Shown in pieces: positions 46,182 through 55,276 of a DNA stretch of 64,000 nt. The stretch is taken from positions 62,001 to 126,000 of the forward strand of contig CAVQOL010000005.1 in NCBI GenBank assembly GCA_963714415.1. The letters run 5' to 3'. Below the pieces are notes generated by a model that worked only from the letters and a program-made list of their open reading frames with translations, was not told the origin of the DNA and searched no databases. The translations under genes and the position numbers were made by a program. Within the stretch, counting starts at the first letter, position 1. The number at the start of each line of letters is the position of its first letter. The stretch is from JAGXRK01 sp963714415. GTDB lineage: Bacteria; Bacteroidota; Ignavibacteria; Ignavibacteriales; Ignavibacteriaceae.

Positions 46182-47366
46182 ATGAGCCTTGCAGAAAAAA
46201 TATTAGCTAAAGCTGAAGAATATTCAGACTATACAGCAAGAAATCTTTCCAAACTGATACAAATAAAATCGCTTAGCGGTGAAGAAGAAGCAGTAGTTCA
46301 AGCAATTAAAACTATGATGGAAGAAGCAGGATTTGATGAAGTAAGAATCGACGGAATCGGAAATATTATCGGTAGAATTGGAAACGGAAAAAAAATAATT
46401 GCTATTGATGGTCATATCGATACTGTTGATTTGGGAAATCTTGAAGCCTGGGATTTCGATCCGCTCGGTGGTGAAATTAAAGATGGATTTGTTCTTGGCA
46501 GAGGTGCCGCTGATCAAACCGGAGGACCTGTTGCGTCAATTACGGCAGGTAAGATATTAAAAGAAATTGGACTACCTGATGATGTTACTCTTTACGTAAC
46601 AGGAACAGTTATGGAAGAAGACTGCGATGGTCTTTGCTGGAATTATATTATTGAAGAAGATAAAATAAAACCAGATTGTGTTATCGTAACAGAACCAACA
46701 AATCTAAATATTTATCGAGGGCATCGCGGTCGAATGGAAATTGAAGTTTCTTTCATGGATTGTCTTCACACGGCTCTGCTCCTGAAAGAGGCGAGAATGC
46801 AATTTATATGGCTTCCAAAGCTGCCCTTGAAATTGAAAAATTAAATGAAAGACTTGCCGTTGATTCTTTTCTTGGCAAAGGATCTGTAACGATTACTGAA
46901 ATTGTTTCATCAAGTCCTTCTTTGTGCGCTGTTTCTGATTTTGCAAAAATTCATCTTGATAGAAGATTGACTTGGGGCGAAGATAAAGAACTGTGCTCTT
47001 AATCAAATTAAAGAAATTGTTAAGGGTATGAACGCTAAGGTAGAATTGTTAAACTATGATAAAACTTCATTTACCGGTTTATCATATGGAATGGAGAAAT
47101 ATTATCCAACTTGGAAAATCGAAGAAGATCATCCTGTAATTCAAAATGGAGTAAAAACTTTTAAGGATCTTTTTGGAAATAATCCAGTAATTGATAAATG
47201 GACATTTTCAACAAATGCAGTTGTAATTAACGGTATGCATAAAATTCCTGTTATTGGATTCGGTCCTGGCAAAGAGGAAATGGCGCATGCACCAAATGAA
47301 AAAGTTTCGATTGATCAATTGGTTAAAGCATCAGCGTTTTATGCAATGTTTGTAGTTAATTATTAA
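46182..47366 (+). CDS. ygeY: YgeY family M20 metallohydrolase, frameshifted
   Basis: A zinc-dependent hydrolase of the M20 peptidase/deacetylase superfamily: SLSGEEEAVVQAI, AIDGHIDTVDLGN (zinc), GRGAADQTGGPVASI (zinc, catalytic Asp), VTGTVMEEDCDGL (Glu-Glu) and VTEPTNLNIYRGHRGR. After breaks near 46755 and 47000, SSHGSAPERGENAIYMASKA and EMAHAPNEKVSID follow in other frames. The total is about 395 residues. In the purine clusters YgeY is thought to remove a carbamoyl or ureido group from an open-chain intermediate. Confidence 0.85.
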
Positions 47367-47400
47367 AGTCACACAGATTTAAAGGATAATCACATAATTA

Positions 47401-48432
47401 GTTATTTTCGGAAAGACTGAAGATGGAACAAAATTTAAAGGCAGGCACTTTCTAACCTGCGATGACTGGGCAAAAGAAGAACTAGATATTGTATTCAACA
47501 AATCATTTGAATTAAAAGATCAGTTTAAAAACGAAGTCCCGCATTTGGATCTACCTCACAAAACTTTATTTATGATTTTCTTCGAGCAATCAACCCGCAC
47601 AAGAAATTCGATGGAAGCAGGACTGACTCAACTAGGTGGGCATGCACACGATTTGACCGCTGATAAGATGCAGCTATCGCATGGAGAATCTGCAAAGGAT
47701 ACTGCAATTATTTTATCACGAATGGGACATGGAATTGCGTCAAGAAATTGTTTTTATGGAATTGGGAACGATTACCTAAAAGAGATGGCAAAATATTCCA
47801 AAAGACCTGTGATGTCTTTGCAGGATGATGTTTACCATCCATTTCAAGGTCTGGCAGATCTAATGACTATCTTTGAACACTTTGATAAAAACCCTAAAGG
47901 ATTAAAAGTAACAATATCGTGGGCTTATGCAGACACTCATTCCAAACCGCTGTCTGTTCCGCAGACACAAATATTACTTTTCCCTCGATATGGAATAGAT
48001 GTAACAGTTGCGCACCCAAAAGAATTCCCGCTAAGTAAAAACATTGTAGATAATGCAAAGCAAAATGCAGCAACCGGCGGTGGAAGTATTAAATTCACAA
48101 ACAATATGGATGAGGCTTTCGAAGGTGCTCATATTGTGATTCCTAAAAACTGGGGCGGCTTTGGAGCTTATTCAGTTGATGATTATTTAAGTAACGAAGA
48201 CGCTTGTAAAAAGGAAATGAAAGTAAATCTTGAAAAGTACAGAGGTTGGATTTGTGATGATAAGAGAATTAAACTCGCCGATAAAAAAGTTAAGTTGATG
48301 CATGCGCTTCCTGCAGATAGAGGAAACGAAGTCACCAATGAGATTTTGGATAATGAAAATATTTCTATTGTTTTTGATGAAGCAGAAAACAGACTGCATA
48401 CTGCAAAAGCTATTATGTCTTTAACAATGTGA
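47401..48432 (+). CDS. ygeW: Knotted carbamoyltransferase YgeW, start disrupted
   Basis: A transcarbamylase of the knotted type that would release carbamoyl phosphate. Motifs: MIFFEQSTRTRNSMEAGLTQ (carbamoyl-phosphate loop), the YgeW-type DLTADKMQLSHGESAKDT, VMSLQDDVYHPFQGLADLMT, VTISWAYADTHSKPLSVPQT and KLMHALPADRGNEVTNEI. Codons upstream of the first possible start (47545, TTG) still match the family (HFLTCDDWAKEELD from 47401), but the frame runs into a stop with no start codon. An indel has hit the first ten codons. In the cluster it would allow ATP production through carbamate kinase, which is not in this window. Confidence 0.88.
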   Translation, partial: VIFGKTEDGTKFKGRHFLTCDDWAKEELDIVFNKSFELKDQFKNEVPHLDLPHKTLFMIFFEQSTRTRNSMEAGLTQLGGHAHDLTADKMQLSHGESAKDTAIILSRMGHGIASRNCFYGIGNDYLKEMAKYSKRPVMSLQDDVYHPFQGLADLMTIFEHFDKNPKGLKVTISWAYADTHSKPLSVPQTQILLFPRYGIDVTVAHPKEFPLSKNIVDNAKQNAATGGGSIKFTNNMDEAFEGAHIVIPKNWGGFGAYSVDDYLSNEDACKKEMKVNLEKYRGWICDDKRIKLADKKVKLMHALPADRGNEVTNEILDNENISIVFDEAENRLHTAKAIMSLTM

Positions 48433-48442
48433 AGAATGAATA

Positions 48443-48533
48443 GAACACGGATGACGCAGATTGAAACTGATTTAATCCGCGAGCATCAGTTGAACCTGCC
48501 TGCGACAAAGGCAGGTCTGTGTGATCTGTGTTC
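48443..48533. repeat. Palindromic intergenic element
   Basis: The outer arms at 48443-48460 and 48516-48533 (gaacacggatgacgcaga versus tctgtgtgatctgtgttc) are reverse complements with three mismatches. Inside, acctgcc (494-500) pairs with ggcaggt (510-516). The 91-bp unit lies between ygeW and the threonine-synthase-like gene, in the middle of the plus-strand cluster. It resembles small dispersed palindromes and could attenuate transcription. Confidence 0.6.
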
Positions 48534-48551
48534 CATTAAACTTAAAATTTT

Positions 48552-49757
48552 ATGAAATCATACTTTTACATCTGCTCAAAATGTTATTCGGAATTTGATG
48601 TAAGTGAAATTGAACCGAATTTTATTTACTTATGTCCAAAGTGCGGGAAGGCTGAACCTAACAAGCCGCTTGAGGGAGTTCTTGAGATTGTTTATGATTA
48701 TGAGCGTTTAAAAAAGAAATTATCAAGAGAAAATTTCCTAAAGCTCCCGTCAGGGAAATTCTGGTTGTATCCTGATTTGTGGCCTATCAATTCTCAAAGC
48801 TTTACAGATGATCAATTAATCAAACTTGCGCTGCCTTCTGATCAACTTTTAAAATACACTGTTGATAAAAGAGAATTTTGGATTTTAGACGATACGCGTA
48901 ATCCAACTCTTTCATATAAAGATAGAGCTTCTTCATTAGTCGCACTCAAAGCTTTTCAACTTGGAATAACAGAAATAGCCGCTGCTTCAACTGGTAATGC
49001 CGGATCATCACTTGCAGGTATTTGTGCACGACTTGGGATTAAATCAAGAATTTATGTGCCCAAGAATATCCCCGATGCTAAACGAATACAAATAGAAGCA
49101 TACGGTGCAGAGCTTATTGTTGTTGACGGTGATTACGATAAAGCATTCGATGTTTGTCTTGACGAATCTAAAGAAAATAATTGGTACAATAGAAACACTG
49201 CTTACAATCCCCTTACTATTGAAGGAAAAAAATCTGCCGCATATGATATATTTATTTTGTCGAAGGGAAATATTCCGGATGTAATTTTTGTTCCGGTTGG
49301 AGATGGCGTAATTATCTCAGGCATTTATAAAGGATTTAAAGAATTACTTGCACTTAACTGGATTGACAAACTTCCGAAATTAATTGCTGTTCAATCAACT
49401 GGTAGTGATGCATTATACAGATATTTAAACACAGGGAAATTTGAATATAAACCTGCTAACACAATTGCTGATAGCATATCCGCAGGTGCACCGCGTAATC
49501 TTTATATGGCTGCTGATACTGTTAAAGAAAGTAACGGTTTTGCAATAGTTGTAACTGACGAAGAAATATTATCTGCGCAAAAAGAATTTATAAAACAAAC
49601 AGGTATTTTATGTGAACCTTCTTGCGCATCAGTTTATGCAGCTTATAAAAAACTAATTGATGAAAATAAAATAGGCTCATCCGAAAAAATTCTTATGCTG
49701 ATTACTGGAAACGGGTTGAAGGATATTGAATCGTTAAGAAAATTAGAAGAGATTTAA
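48552..49757 (+). CDS. Threonine synthase-like PLP enzyme
   Basis: The 401-residue protein begins with a zinc-ribbon-like CX2C-X18-CX2C (CSKCYSEF, LCPKCGK), as in some threonine synthases. The PLP fold follows: NPTLSYKDRASSL (PLP lysine), AASTGNAGSSLAGICARLGI, EGKKSAAYDI, VPVGDGVIISGIYKG and LITGNGLKD. Its place in a purine cluster next to ygeW, rather than with homoserine genes, suggests an amino-acid ammonia-lyase role, perhaps on diaminopropionate. Threonine synthase itself is not excluded. Its stop codon (49755-49757) lies inside the core of the attC-like site that follows. Confidence 0.85.
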   Translation: MKSYFYICSKCYSEFDVSEIEPNFIYLCPKCGKAEPNKPLEGVLEIVYDYERLKKKLSRENFLKLPSGKFWLYPDLWPINSQSFTDDQLIKLALPSDQLLKYTVDKREFWILDDTRNPTLSYKDRASSLVALKAFQLGITEIAAASTGNAGSSLAGICARLGIKSRIYVPKNIPDAKRIQIEAYGAELIVVDGDYDKAFDVCLDESKENNWYNRNTAYNPLTIEGKKSAAYDIFILSKGNIPDVIFVPVGDGVIISGIYKGFKELLALNWIDKLPKLIAVQSTGSDALYRYLNTGKFEYKPANTIADSISAGAPRNLYMAADTVKESNGFAIVVTDEEILSAQKEFIKQTGILCEPSCASVYAAYKKLIDENKIGSSEKILMLITGNGLKDIESLRKLEEI

Positions 49758-49826
49758 CGTTTCGTGTATCATACGTAACGAAATTTGCAAAACCTACAAA
49801 ACCATCAATACGAACCGTTGTTAGGC
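49752..49826 (-). other. attC-like integron recombination site outside any integron array
   Basis: On the minus strand the site begins GCCTAAC (49826-49820), a perfect RYYYAAC R'' core followed by AACGG. It ends with GTTAAAT (49758-49752), a perfect GTTRRRY R' core. The arms TTCGTAT and ATACACGAA pair imperfectly, giving a 75-bp palindrome-like structure, the length and shape of attC sites. It lies 7 bases after the stop of the minus-strand S41 gene, exactly where a cassette attC belongs. The R' core overlaps the stop codon of the plus-strand neighbour. Confidence 0.7.
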
Positions 49827-49833
49827 AACGTAA

Positions 49834-51162
49834 TTATTTTCCCGATTTATTTTCTCTAATCAATTTTAATGTATACTCTAATGTATAATCCTTATCGTTA
49901 AGTAAATCATCTAATGTTGGTGTTATGGTATAATCAGGGAACACACCATTTATCTGATCATTATTATTACAAGGCATATAAACTGTTGACAGGGCTGTTA
50001 TACATAACATATTAGTGTTTGGTAAAATGAATTTATCCTGATCACCATTACTTAATAACGGTTGTCCTGTTTCTTCTCCAACGATAAATGCATTATGATT
50101 ACACTTAACTGCAGCGGAAAAACACGTACCGGCAGAATATGATAACGGTCCAGATAAAATATATGTTGAACCTCTAAATTTATTTTCACTGGCAGTGCTA
50201 TGCTTTGGGTAGTCTTGAATAAAATAGCCGTCTTTAATATATCCTTCTGTTTTTTTGTCCTCAACAAATTGTTTTGTTAATGAACTTAGTTTTGTCATTT
50301 TTTTCTCTATCATACAATATGGTTCATCTGTAAAATAAGACATCAAAGAATCTGCAAGATCAGTTAGCCCGCCACCACGAAGGTTATCTATTACCAGATA
50401 CTTTATTTGCTTTTCAGAGATTACACTGAATGCCGAATCCATGAAATGCATAAAATCCCTTGGCGGCATAAACATTCTCTTATATATGTATGCTATATCA
50501 TCATCATAAAAACGCAATTCAAATTTTGGCTTTGAGGGCTCTTCAAAGTCATCCCACTTGGCTCCCTTTAATTTCAATTCAGTTTTATCTATTGATATTT
50601 TAAATTCCTGACAAGGACCATACACTAGTTGATAGAACATGTAAAATTCCTTTTCAAGCCTTTTTGTTTTATAAGATTCTTTTTCGCCAGGCATATATTT
50701 GATAAGATTATTGATTATAACATTGACTGGTATACCATTTATCTTTTCAATAACTGCCCCTTTTATAACTGATTTATTGTCTGAAAGATTATCTTTCACA
50801 AACAATAAATTATTATATATAATAACCTTAAAAGGAAAGAAAGGATTATCTACTTTGGGGTATATTTCTCCGGAGTATATAAGGGTTGTGTGTCCGTCGA
50901 TAGAAACGATTGGTTGCATAATCCTAAAGAAATCCAGCGAAGACATTGGGTTATTGATATTGTTTTTTATGCTGTCAACCTTGCTTTGTAAATTATTAGT
51001 TTTGTAATAGTTTAAAAATGTAGGATGAATCTCCATTAATTTAGAAATCAATGTGTCAATATCCGCCTTTATCAGAGCTGGTTCAAAAAGTTGGGTTGTG
51101 TCTTTTTGTCCAAATAGAACTGCGGGAATTATCAGAATCCAAAGTATAAAAAATTTTCTCAT
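49834..51162 (-). CDS. S41 family peptidase, candidate mobile integron cassette
   Basis: A secreted tail-specific-protease-type serine peptidase: signal peptide ending AVLFGQ, a helical N-terminal region, a degenerate PDZ-like part (IKGAVIEKINGIPVNVI), then the S41 catalytic core. The core shows YLVIDNLRGGG, GSTYILSGPLSYSAGTCFSA with the nucleophile Ser, AFIVGEETGQP, and a late VFPDYTITPT. The 442 residues are complete. It runs against the plus-strand cluster and interrupts it between the threonine-synthase-like gene and mocA. With the attC-like site at its 3' end it looks like a gene cassette inserted by an integrase. Confidence 0.87.
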   Translation of the reverse strand: MRKFFILWILIIPAVLFGQKDTTQLFEPALIKADIDTLISKLMEIHPTFLNYYKTNNLQSKVDSIKNNINNPMSSLDFFRIMQPIVSIDGHTTLIYSGEIYPKVDNPFFPFKVIIYNNLLFVKDNLSDNKSVIKGAVIEKINGIPVNVIINNLIKYMPGEKESYKTKRLEKEFYMFYQLVYGPCQEFKISIDKTELKLKGAKWDDFEEPSKPKFELRFYDDDIAYIYKRMFMPPRDFMHFMDSAFSVISEKQIKYLVIDNLRGGGLTDLADSLMSYFTDEPYCMIEKKMTKLSSLTKQFVEDKKTEGYIKDGYFIQDYPKHSTASENKFRGSTYILSGPLSYSAGTCFSAAVKCNHNAFIVGEETGQPLLSNGDQDKFILPNTNMLCITALSTVYMPCNNNDQINGVFPDYTITPTLDDLLNDKDYTLEYTLKLIRENKSGK

Positions 51163-51464
51163 TGTATTAACTTTCTTAAAGAGATTGATTAAAAACTAGT
51201 CAGATTTATATTGTTGAAGGACTCTTATTATGCTGGCTAAGATGATATTAAACGCAATATTGCAATTTTTTTTAGAAACCTTATTTATATTGTGTGTTAG
51301 ATTATTTATTCAATTTATTGAGAATGAATCAAAAGGAACTTAGTAAAAATTGTTTCCCGCTTATTTACTGGTACAAAATATAATTAAAGTTGCCTGTAAA
51401 GGTACTATAAACTTCACTGAATAATCTGTTAGACAAGAATAATTAATTAAATAAATCTATTTTA
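51163..51464. other. Intergenic region holding the unresolved 5' end of the S41 cassette
   Basis: The stretch is 302 bases between divergent S41 and mocA, with no supportable gene. The 5' cassette boundary (G-TTRRRY on the minus strand) should lie here. The only close match is the imperfect GTTAATA at 51173-51167. Plus-strand GTTAGAT (51296-51302) and GTTAGAC (51428-51434) are in the wrong orientation. The region must also hold the promoters of both genes. Confidence 0.4.
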
Positions 51465-52055
51465 TTGTCACAAAAAAATATATACGGAATAATTCTCTCA
51501 GCCGGTCTTTCCGGCAGAATGAAAATGTTTAAACCTTTGCTGCCTTACAAAGGAAAATCTTTTGTTCAGAATATTGTGCACAAATTAAATCCTGTTTGTG
51601 ATAAGATAATTATAGTAACAGGTTACAAGACAAACGAAGTGGAAGAGAATGTTAATAATTTAAACCTTTATTCTAAAATCGAGTTTGTATTTAATCCCGA
51701 TTATGAAAAGGGAATGTTTACATCTCTGCAGAAAGGAATTTCTGAAGCAAAAAATTGTGATTGGATTTTAAATCATTTTGTAGATCAACCCGGGTTACCG
51801 GAAAATTTTTATCTTGATTTTGTCAAGCAAATAGATAATAACTGCAATTGGATTCAGCCTGTAAACAAAGGACAAAAAGGTCACCCAATTTTGATTCAAA
51901 AGGAATTGTTTGGACTTATTTTAGAAGCACCGGATAACTCCAATCTTCGTGAAATAAGCAATAATCAAAATGTTAAAAAGAAATTTTGGGAATGTGGTTA
52001 TGAAGAAATATTTCAGGACATTGATACCGAAGAAGACTATCAGATGTTAGACTGA
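51465..52055 (+). CDS. mocA: Molybdenum cofactor cytidylyltransferase-like protein (MocA type)
   Basis: A nucleotidyltransferase of about 196 residues: IILSAGLSGRMKMFKPLLPY (nucleotide-binding), IIIVTGYKTNEVEENV, HFVDQPGLPENF (metal Asp), QKGHPILIQKELFGLIL and DIDTEEDYQML. This matches MocA/MobA-like enzymes that add CMP to molybdopterin for xanthine-dehydrogenase-type enzymes. It starts with TTG at 51465. Its neighbours xdhC and xdhD support a cofactor role. It would follow the threonine-synthase-like gene directly if the S41 insertion were absent. Confidence 0.88.
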   Translation: MSQKNIYGIILSAGLSGRMKMFKPLLPYKGKSFVQNIVHKLNPVCDKIIIVTGYKTNEVEENVNNLNLYSKIEFVFNPDYEKGMFTSLQKGISEAKNCDWILNHFVDQPGLPENFYLDFVKQIDNNCNWIQPVNKGQKGHPILIQKELFGLILEAPDNSNLREISNNQNVKKKFWECGYEEIFQDIDTEEDYQMLD

Positions 52056-52086
52056 TGATTGCTTAATCAATAAGTGGTATATCTTC

Positions 52087-53916
52087 TTATCCTGCATAAG
52101 CTAAAACTTGCTCTCGTTCCACTAAAATTTCCGGATTAATACTATTTAATTCTGCCTCCAGAATTTCCAGATCATTTAGAATATCTAATTTTGCTTCTTC
52201 ACTCGTTACCATAATGTTAGCGAATAAGTCTTTATAGTATTCAATTCCATCGTTCATATTTTGTTGAAAAGCCGAAAAATATTTTAGTTCTTTTTCTGAG
52301 ATAGGTTTTTCAGCCTCATCAATTTTTTCTTTCAGGTAATTTATATATATGGAGATTTCCTTTATAAACATATTAGGACGGTCATCGCTGGTTATAATAT
52401 TAGTTCTTCCGTAAATATGGTCTGCCATCTTCTGCAGCGAGACGATTTCCGAAAAGTACGCCATATTCGGACCGGGGCAAATCGATACAGCATTGCCTTC
52501 TACCTTTGTATCTATCTCGTTCCGTAATAGTGCTGATGTTTCGAGTCCAACGCAAATACAGGATTTCTCAACAAGCTTATTATACCTCTTTTTGTATTCT
52601 TCGTCATTAAGATTACTTGAATCGAACTCTTTCAATTTTAAATTCTGGTATTGCCGTGAAGCAGGACAAATAGGTTTTTCAGTAAACTCAGTGTTGGAGA
52701 TCAGATATTTTCTTGGACAAGAACTCCCCGGTCTGCCTTTCGCAGCCAGTTCTATTTTTTCAACGTCTTTAGTATTTCCTCTCAGACTATTAAAAGGTAC
52801 TCCTAATGGTGAAATCTTACTTAAATATAAATCATCATCTTTAGCTTCAGTCAGCATCTTCAGAGTGCCGGAATCCACATTTGTAACTTCGGGAACAAGC
52901 AGGAACGGTGTTCCCCAGCCAACCGAGTCGAGCTGGTAATAATCCAGCAGGAACTTATGTTCCTCAGAAGTTCCTACTCCTCCTTGCGCGGTAATTTTCA
53001 CATTCATTGGTGAATCCGGATATACCCGGTTTTTATTTTTTAGAGAGAGTTTCAGGATCTCATGTGTAGTTTGAATCAGTGTTTCTTTCTGAATTCTAAA
53101 CTCCTCTAAAATTGGTCCCATTAAATATCCATCGGATGCAAAAGCATGTCCACCGCAGTTTAAACCTGATTCAATCCTGTATTCCGAAATCCACAATCCT
53201 TTTTTTGCAAGGAACTTGCCTTGTATAATTGCAGATCTGTAATCACTTACTTTTAAAACAATTTTCTTTTTTAAATATCCATTCTCATCCGGATAGAAAT
53301 CATTAAATTTTTCAAAGTAGCCGTACAACCTTGGATTTATTCCCGCTGATAGAATAATTGAAGAATAAAGATTACTGTTAGCAAAACCTCGGAGAGCGGC
53401 ATGAGCATCATTGTATTCACTAGACAGTTTTTCATTTTTGTAATAATTTTCTTTATCGAGCTTAGTCATTATATTTACATCAGCACTGCCGGGTATAAGA
53501 TTATTTTGAATCCATTCCTTTAATTCTTTTTTGCTATTATTCTTTTTAGAAAACCTCTTATAATTTAACTTCAGTTCCGAATATTCAGGCAGCATATCCA
53601 TGTATTTTTCCAGCTCGCTGCTGTTTTCAGATGCAGAGTTTTTAAATTCTTCAAAATCCTCTTTAATAATTTGATCGATGAGGTTGAGATAAGCGGTGGT
53701 TCTTTTCGCTCTGGAGTCTTCAATTTTATCTGAAATCGGATCAAACGGAATTTCCAATTTATGACAGTAATGTTCTCTCATTTTTTCCAGGAGTACATCG
53801 TCAACTATTGAAATTACTGATGATATTCCATATTTGGATATTCTCACCGGAGTATCAATCGTAAAACCCAGTCCCATTACCGGTACGTGAAAAGTGTGTA
53901 ATTGCTTGTTAATCAT
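52087..53916 (-). CDS. Uncharacterised 609-residue protein, possibly FMN-dependent TIM barrel (NMO/PfaD-like)
   Basis: The N-terminus, PVMGLGFTIDTPVRISKYGISSVISIVDD, resembles the start of nitronate monooxygenase/PfaD flavoproteins. The middle has GGHAFASDGYLMGPIL, VKITAQGGVGTSEEH and WGTPFLLVPEVTNVDSGTL, compatible with a glycine-rich phosphate-binding barrel. Later parts have conserved cysteines (GSSCPRKYL, ICPASRQYQ, SCICVGL, ISICPGPN), which might bind metal. It is intact and long for the family. It follows rsgA on the minus strand after a 254-base gap and is convergent with mocA. No pathway is assigned; family placement is tentative. Confidence 0.55.
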   Translation of the reverse strand: MINKQLHTFHVPVMGLGFTIDTPVRISKYGISSVISIVDDVLLEKMREHYCHKLEIPFDPISDKIEDSRAKRTTAYLNLIDQIIKEDFEEFKNSASENSSELEKYMDMLPEYSELKLNYKRFSKKNNSKKELKEWIQNNLIPGSADVNIMTKLDKENYYKNEKLSSEYNDAHAALRGFANSNLYSSIILSAGINPRLYGYFEKFNDFYPDENGYLKKKIVLKVSDYRSAIIQGKFLAKKGLWISEYRIESGLNCGGHAFASDGYLMGPILEEFRIQKETLIQTTHEILKLSLKNKNRVYPDSPMNVKITAQGGVGTSEEHKFLLDYYQLDSVGWGTPFLLVPEVTNVDSGTLKMLTEAKDDDLYLSKISPLGVPFNSLRGNTKDVEKIELAAKGRPGSSCPRKYLISNTEFTEKPICPASRQYQNLKLKEFDSSNLNDEEYKKRYNKLVEKSCICVGLETSALLRNEIDTKVEGNAVSICPGPNMAYFSEIVSLQKMADHIYGRTNIITSDDRPNMFIKEISIYINYLKEKIDEAEKPISEKELKYFSAFQQNMNDGIEYYKDLFANIMVTSEEAKLDILNDLEILEAELNSINPEILVEREQVLAYAG

Positions 53917-54170
53917 ATAGTGTTGTCATTTATTTTTATAGGCAACCTAAATGAATTCGTTAGCATTGAAAAGGGCATTACCCGCTTTTTCAAAACTTTT
54001 ACATTTCTTTTACATTTCTCAATAATTAAATAATAATATAATCTTGCAGGAATTTTCTGGTCTTATATTATAAGTGAAATTTTTCAATATGTTGGTATTG
54101 AAAAGGATTATTTAAGGATGGCAGGCAGGGGACTTAGATGGAACAGATAATCGTAGATCAAATTATCGTT

Positions 54171-55241
54171 TTACTTTTTATCTTTTTTATGCTTCATTAC
54201 GGAATGAATATATTTCCCGAATAATTTATCTTTTTGCCTTTTTTCAACATACGACATTGAGTGATATAAAGATTCTTTGTACATTTTCATATAATTAGAA
54301 TAACGTTCTTTCGATATACTTCCCGCTTCTAGTGCAGATAATATTGCGCAATCCTCTTCAAAGGTATGAGTACAATCTTTAAAATGGCATTGATTTGATA
54401 ACTCTGCAATTTCATTGAATGTGTCATCAAGTCCGGATTCAATAGAAATCATACCAAGTTCACGCATACCAGGACTATCTACTACCATCGCACTGTTTTC
54501 CAATACAATTAATTCCCTTCGAGAAGTTGTATGTCTTCCTCTGCTGTCTTTTTCTCTATTAGATTGTGTTTTAAATCGTTCTTCGTGAATGAGATTATTT
54601 AATAGAGTGGTTTTACCAACTCCGGATGAACCGAGTAAACAAAATGTCTCACCAGTATTAAAAAGTTTCTTAATTATTTCTGTATCCAGATTATTTTTAT
54701 TACTGAATGCTACTACAGAAATATTTGGCATTACTTTATTAATATCATTTTTCTTTCTTTCTATTTCATCGGCGGTTGAAAGGTCACTTTTACTTAATAA
54801 TACAACTGGCTTAATATTACTCTCATTTATTACAACCAAGTATCGTTCTAATCTTCTAATGTTATAATTAAAATCCAGTGATTGCATGATCATCGCAGTA
54901 TCAATGTTAGCTGCGATTAACTGATATTCGATTTTCTTTCCGGCTGTCTTTCTCTTTAATAATGATTTTCTTGGAAATATATCGTGAATGACAGCAAATG
55001 ACTCATCATCAAACAGTTGCACATATACCCAGTCGCCTACTGTTGGCAAATCCAATGGGGAATCTGAATTGAACATAAACTTGCCTGTTAATTCGGCAAA
55101 TACATCTTTCCTTCCATTTGAAATAATGTAACTATTTTTATTAACAGTGATTACTCTGGCTATTTGAAAGTCATCTGATTTAGTTGTATCAACTTTTTCC
55201 TGGAACCATTTATGGAAACCAAGCTTTTCTATATTTTTCAT
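54171..55241 (-). CDS. rsgA: Ribosome small subunit-dependent GTPase A
   Basis: A circularly permuted GTPase that helps mature the 30S subunit. An OB-fold N-terminus comes first (VITVNKNSYIISNGRKDVFA, GDWVYVQLFDDESFAVI). The permuted G motifs follow: LLSKSDL (G4) precedes LLGSSGVGKTTLLNNL (G1) and VVDSPGMRELG (G3). The C-terminal zinc-binding CHFKDCTHTFEEDCAI (Cys and His) completes it. The 356-residue length is typical. It lies 35 bases behind xdhD in the same direction, so it may be read through from that operon. Confidence 0.95.
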   Translation of the reverse strand: MKNIEKLGFHKWFQEKVDTTKSDDFQIARVITVNKNSYIISNGRKDVFAELTGKFMFNSDSPLDLPTVGDWVYVQLFDDESFAVIHDIFPRKSLLKRKTAGKKIEYQLIAANIDTAMIMQSLDFNYNIRRLERYLVVINESNIKPVVLLSKSDLSTADEIERKKNDINKVMPNISVVAFSNKNNLDTEIIKKLFNTGETFCLLGSSGVGKTTLLNNLIHEERFKTQSNREKDSRGRHTTSRRELIVLENSAMVVDSPGMRELGMISIESGLDDTFNEIAELSNQCHFKDCTHTFEEDCAILSALEAGSISKERYSNYMKMYKESLYHSMSYVEKRQKDKLFGKYIHSVMKHKKDKK

Positions 55242-55276
55242 ATGACTATTAAGGCATGCATCTCATGATTATAAAT

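Noticed and set aside
51296..51434. GTTAGAT and GTTAGAC words as cassette boundaries
   Set aside because: Both are on the plus strand, the wrong orientation for a minus-strand cassette start; the motif is short enough to occur by chance in AT-rich DNA.
53917..54170. RNA gene or regulatory element in the gap before the 609-residue gene
   Set aside because: No stable fold, conserved motif or open frame was recognised; only a promoter is expected here.
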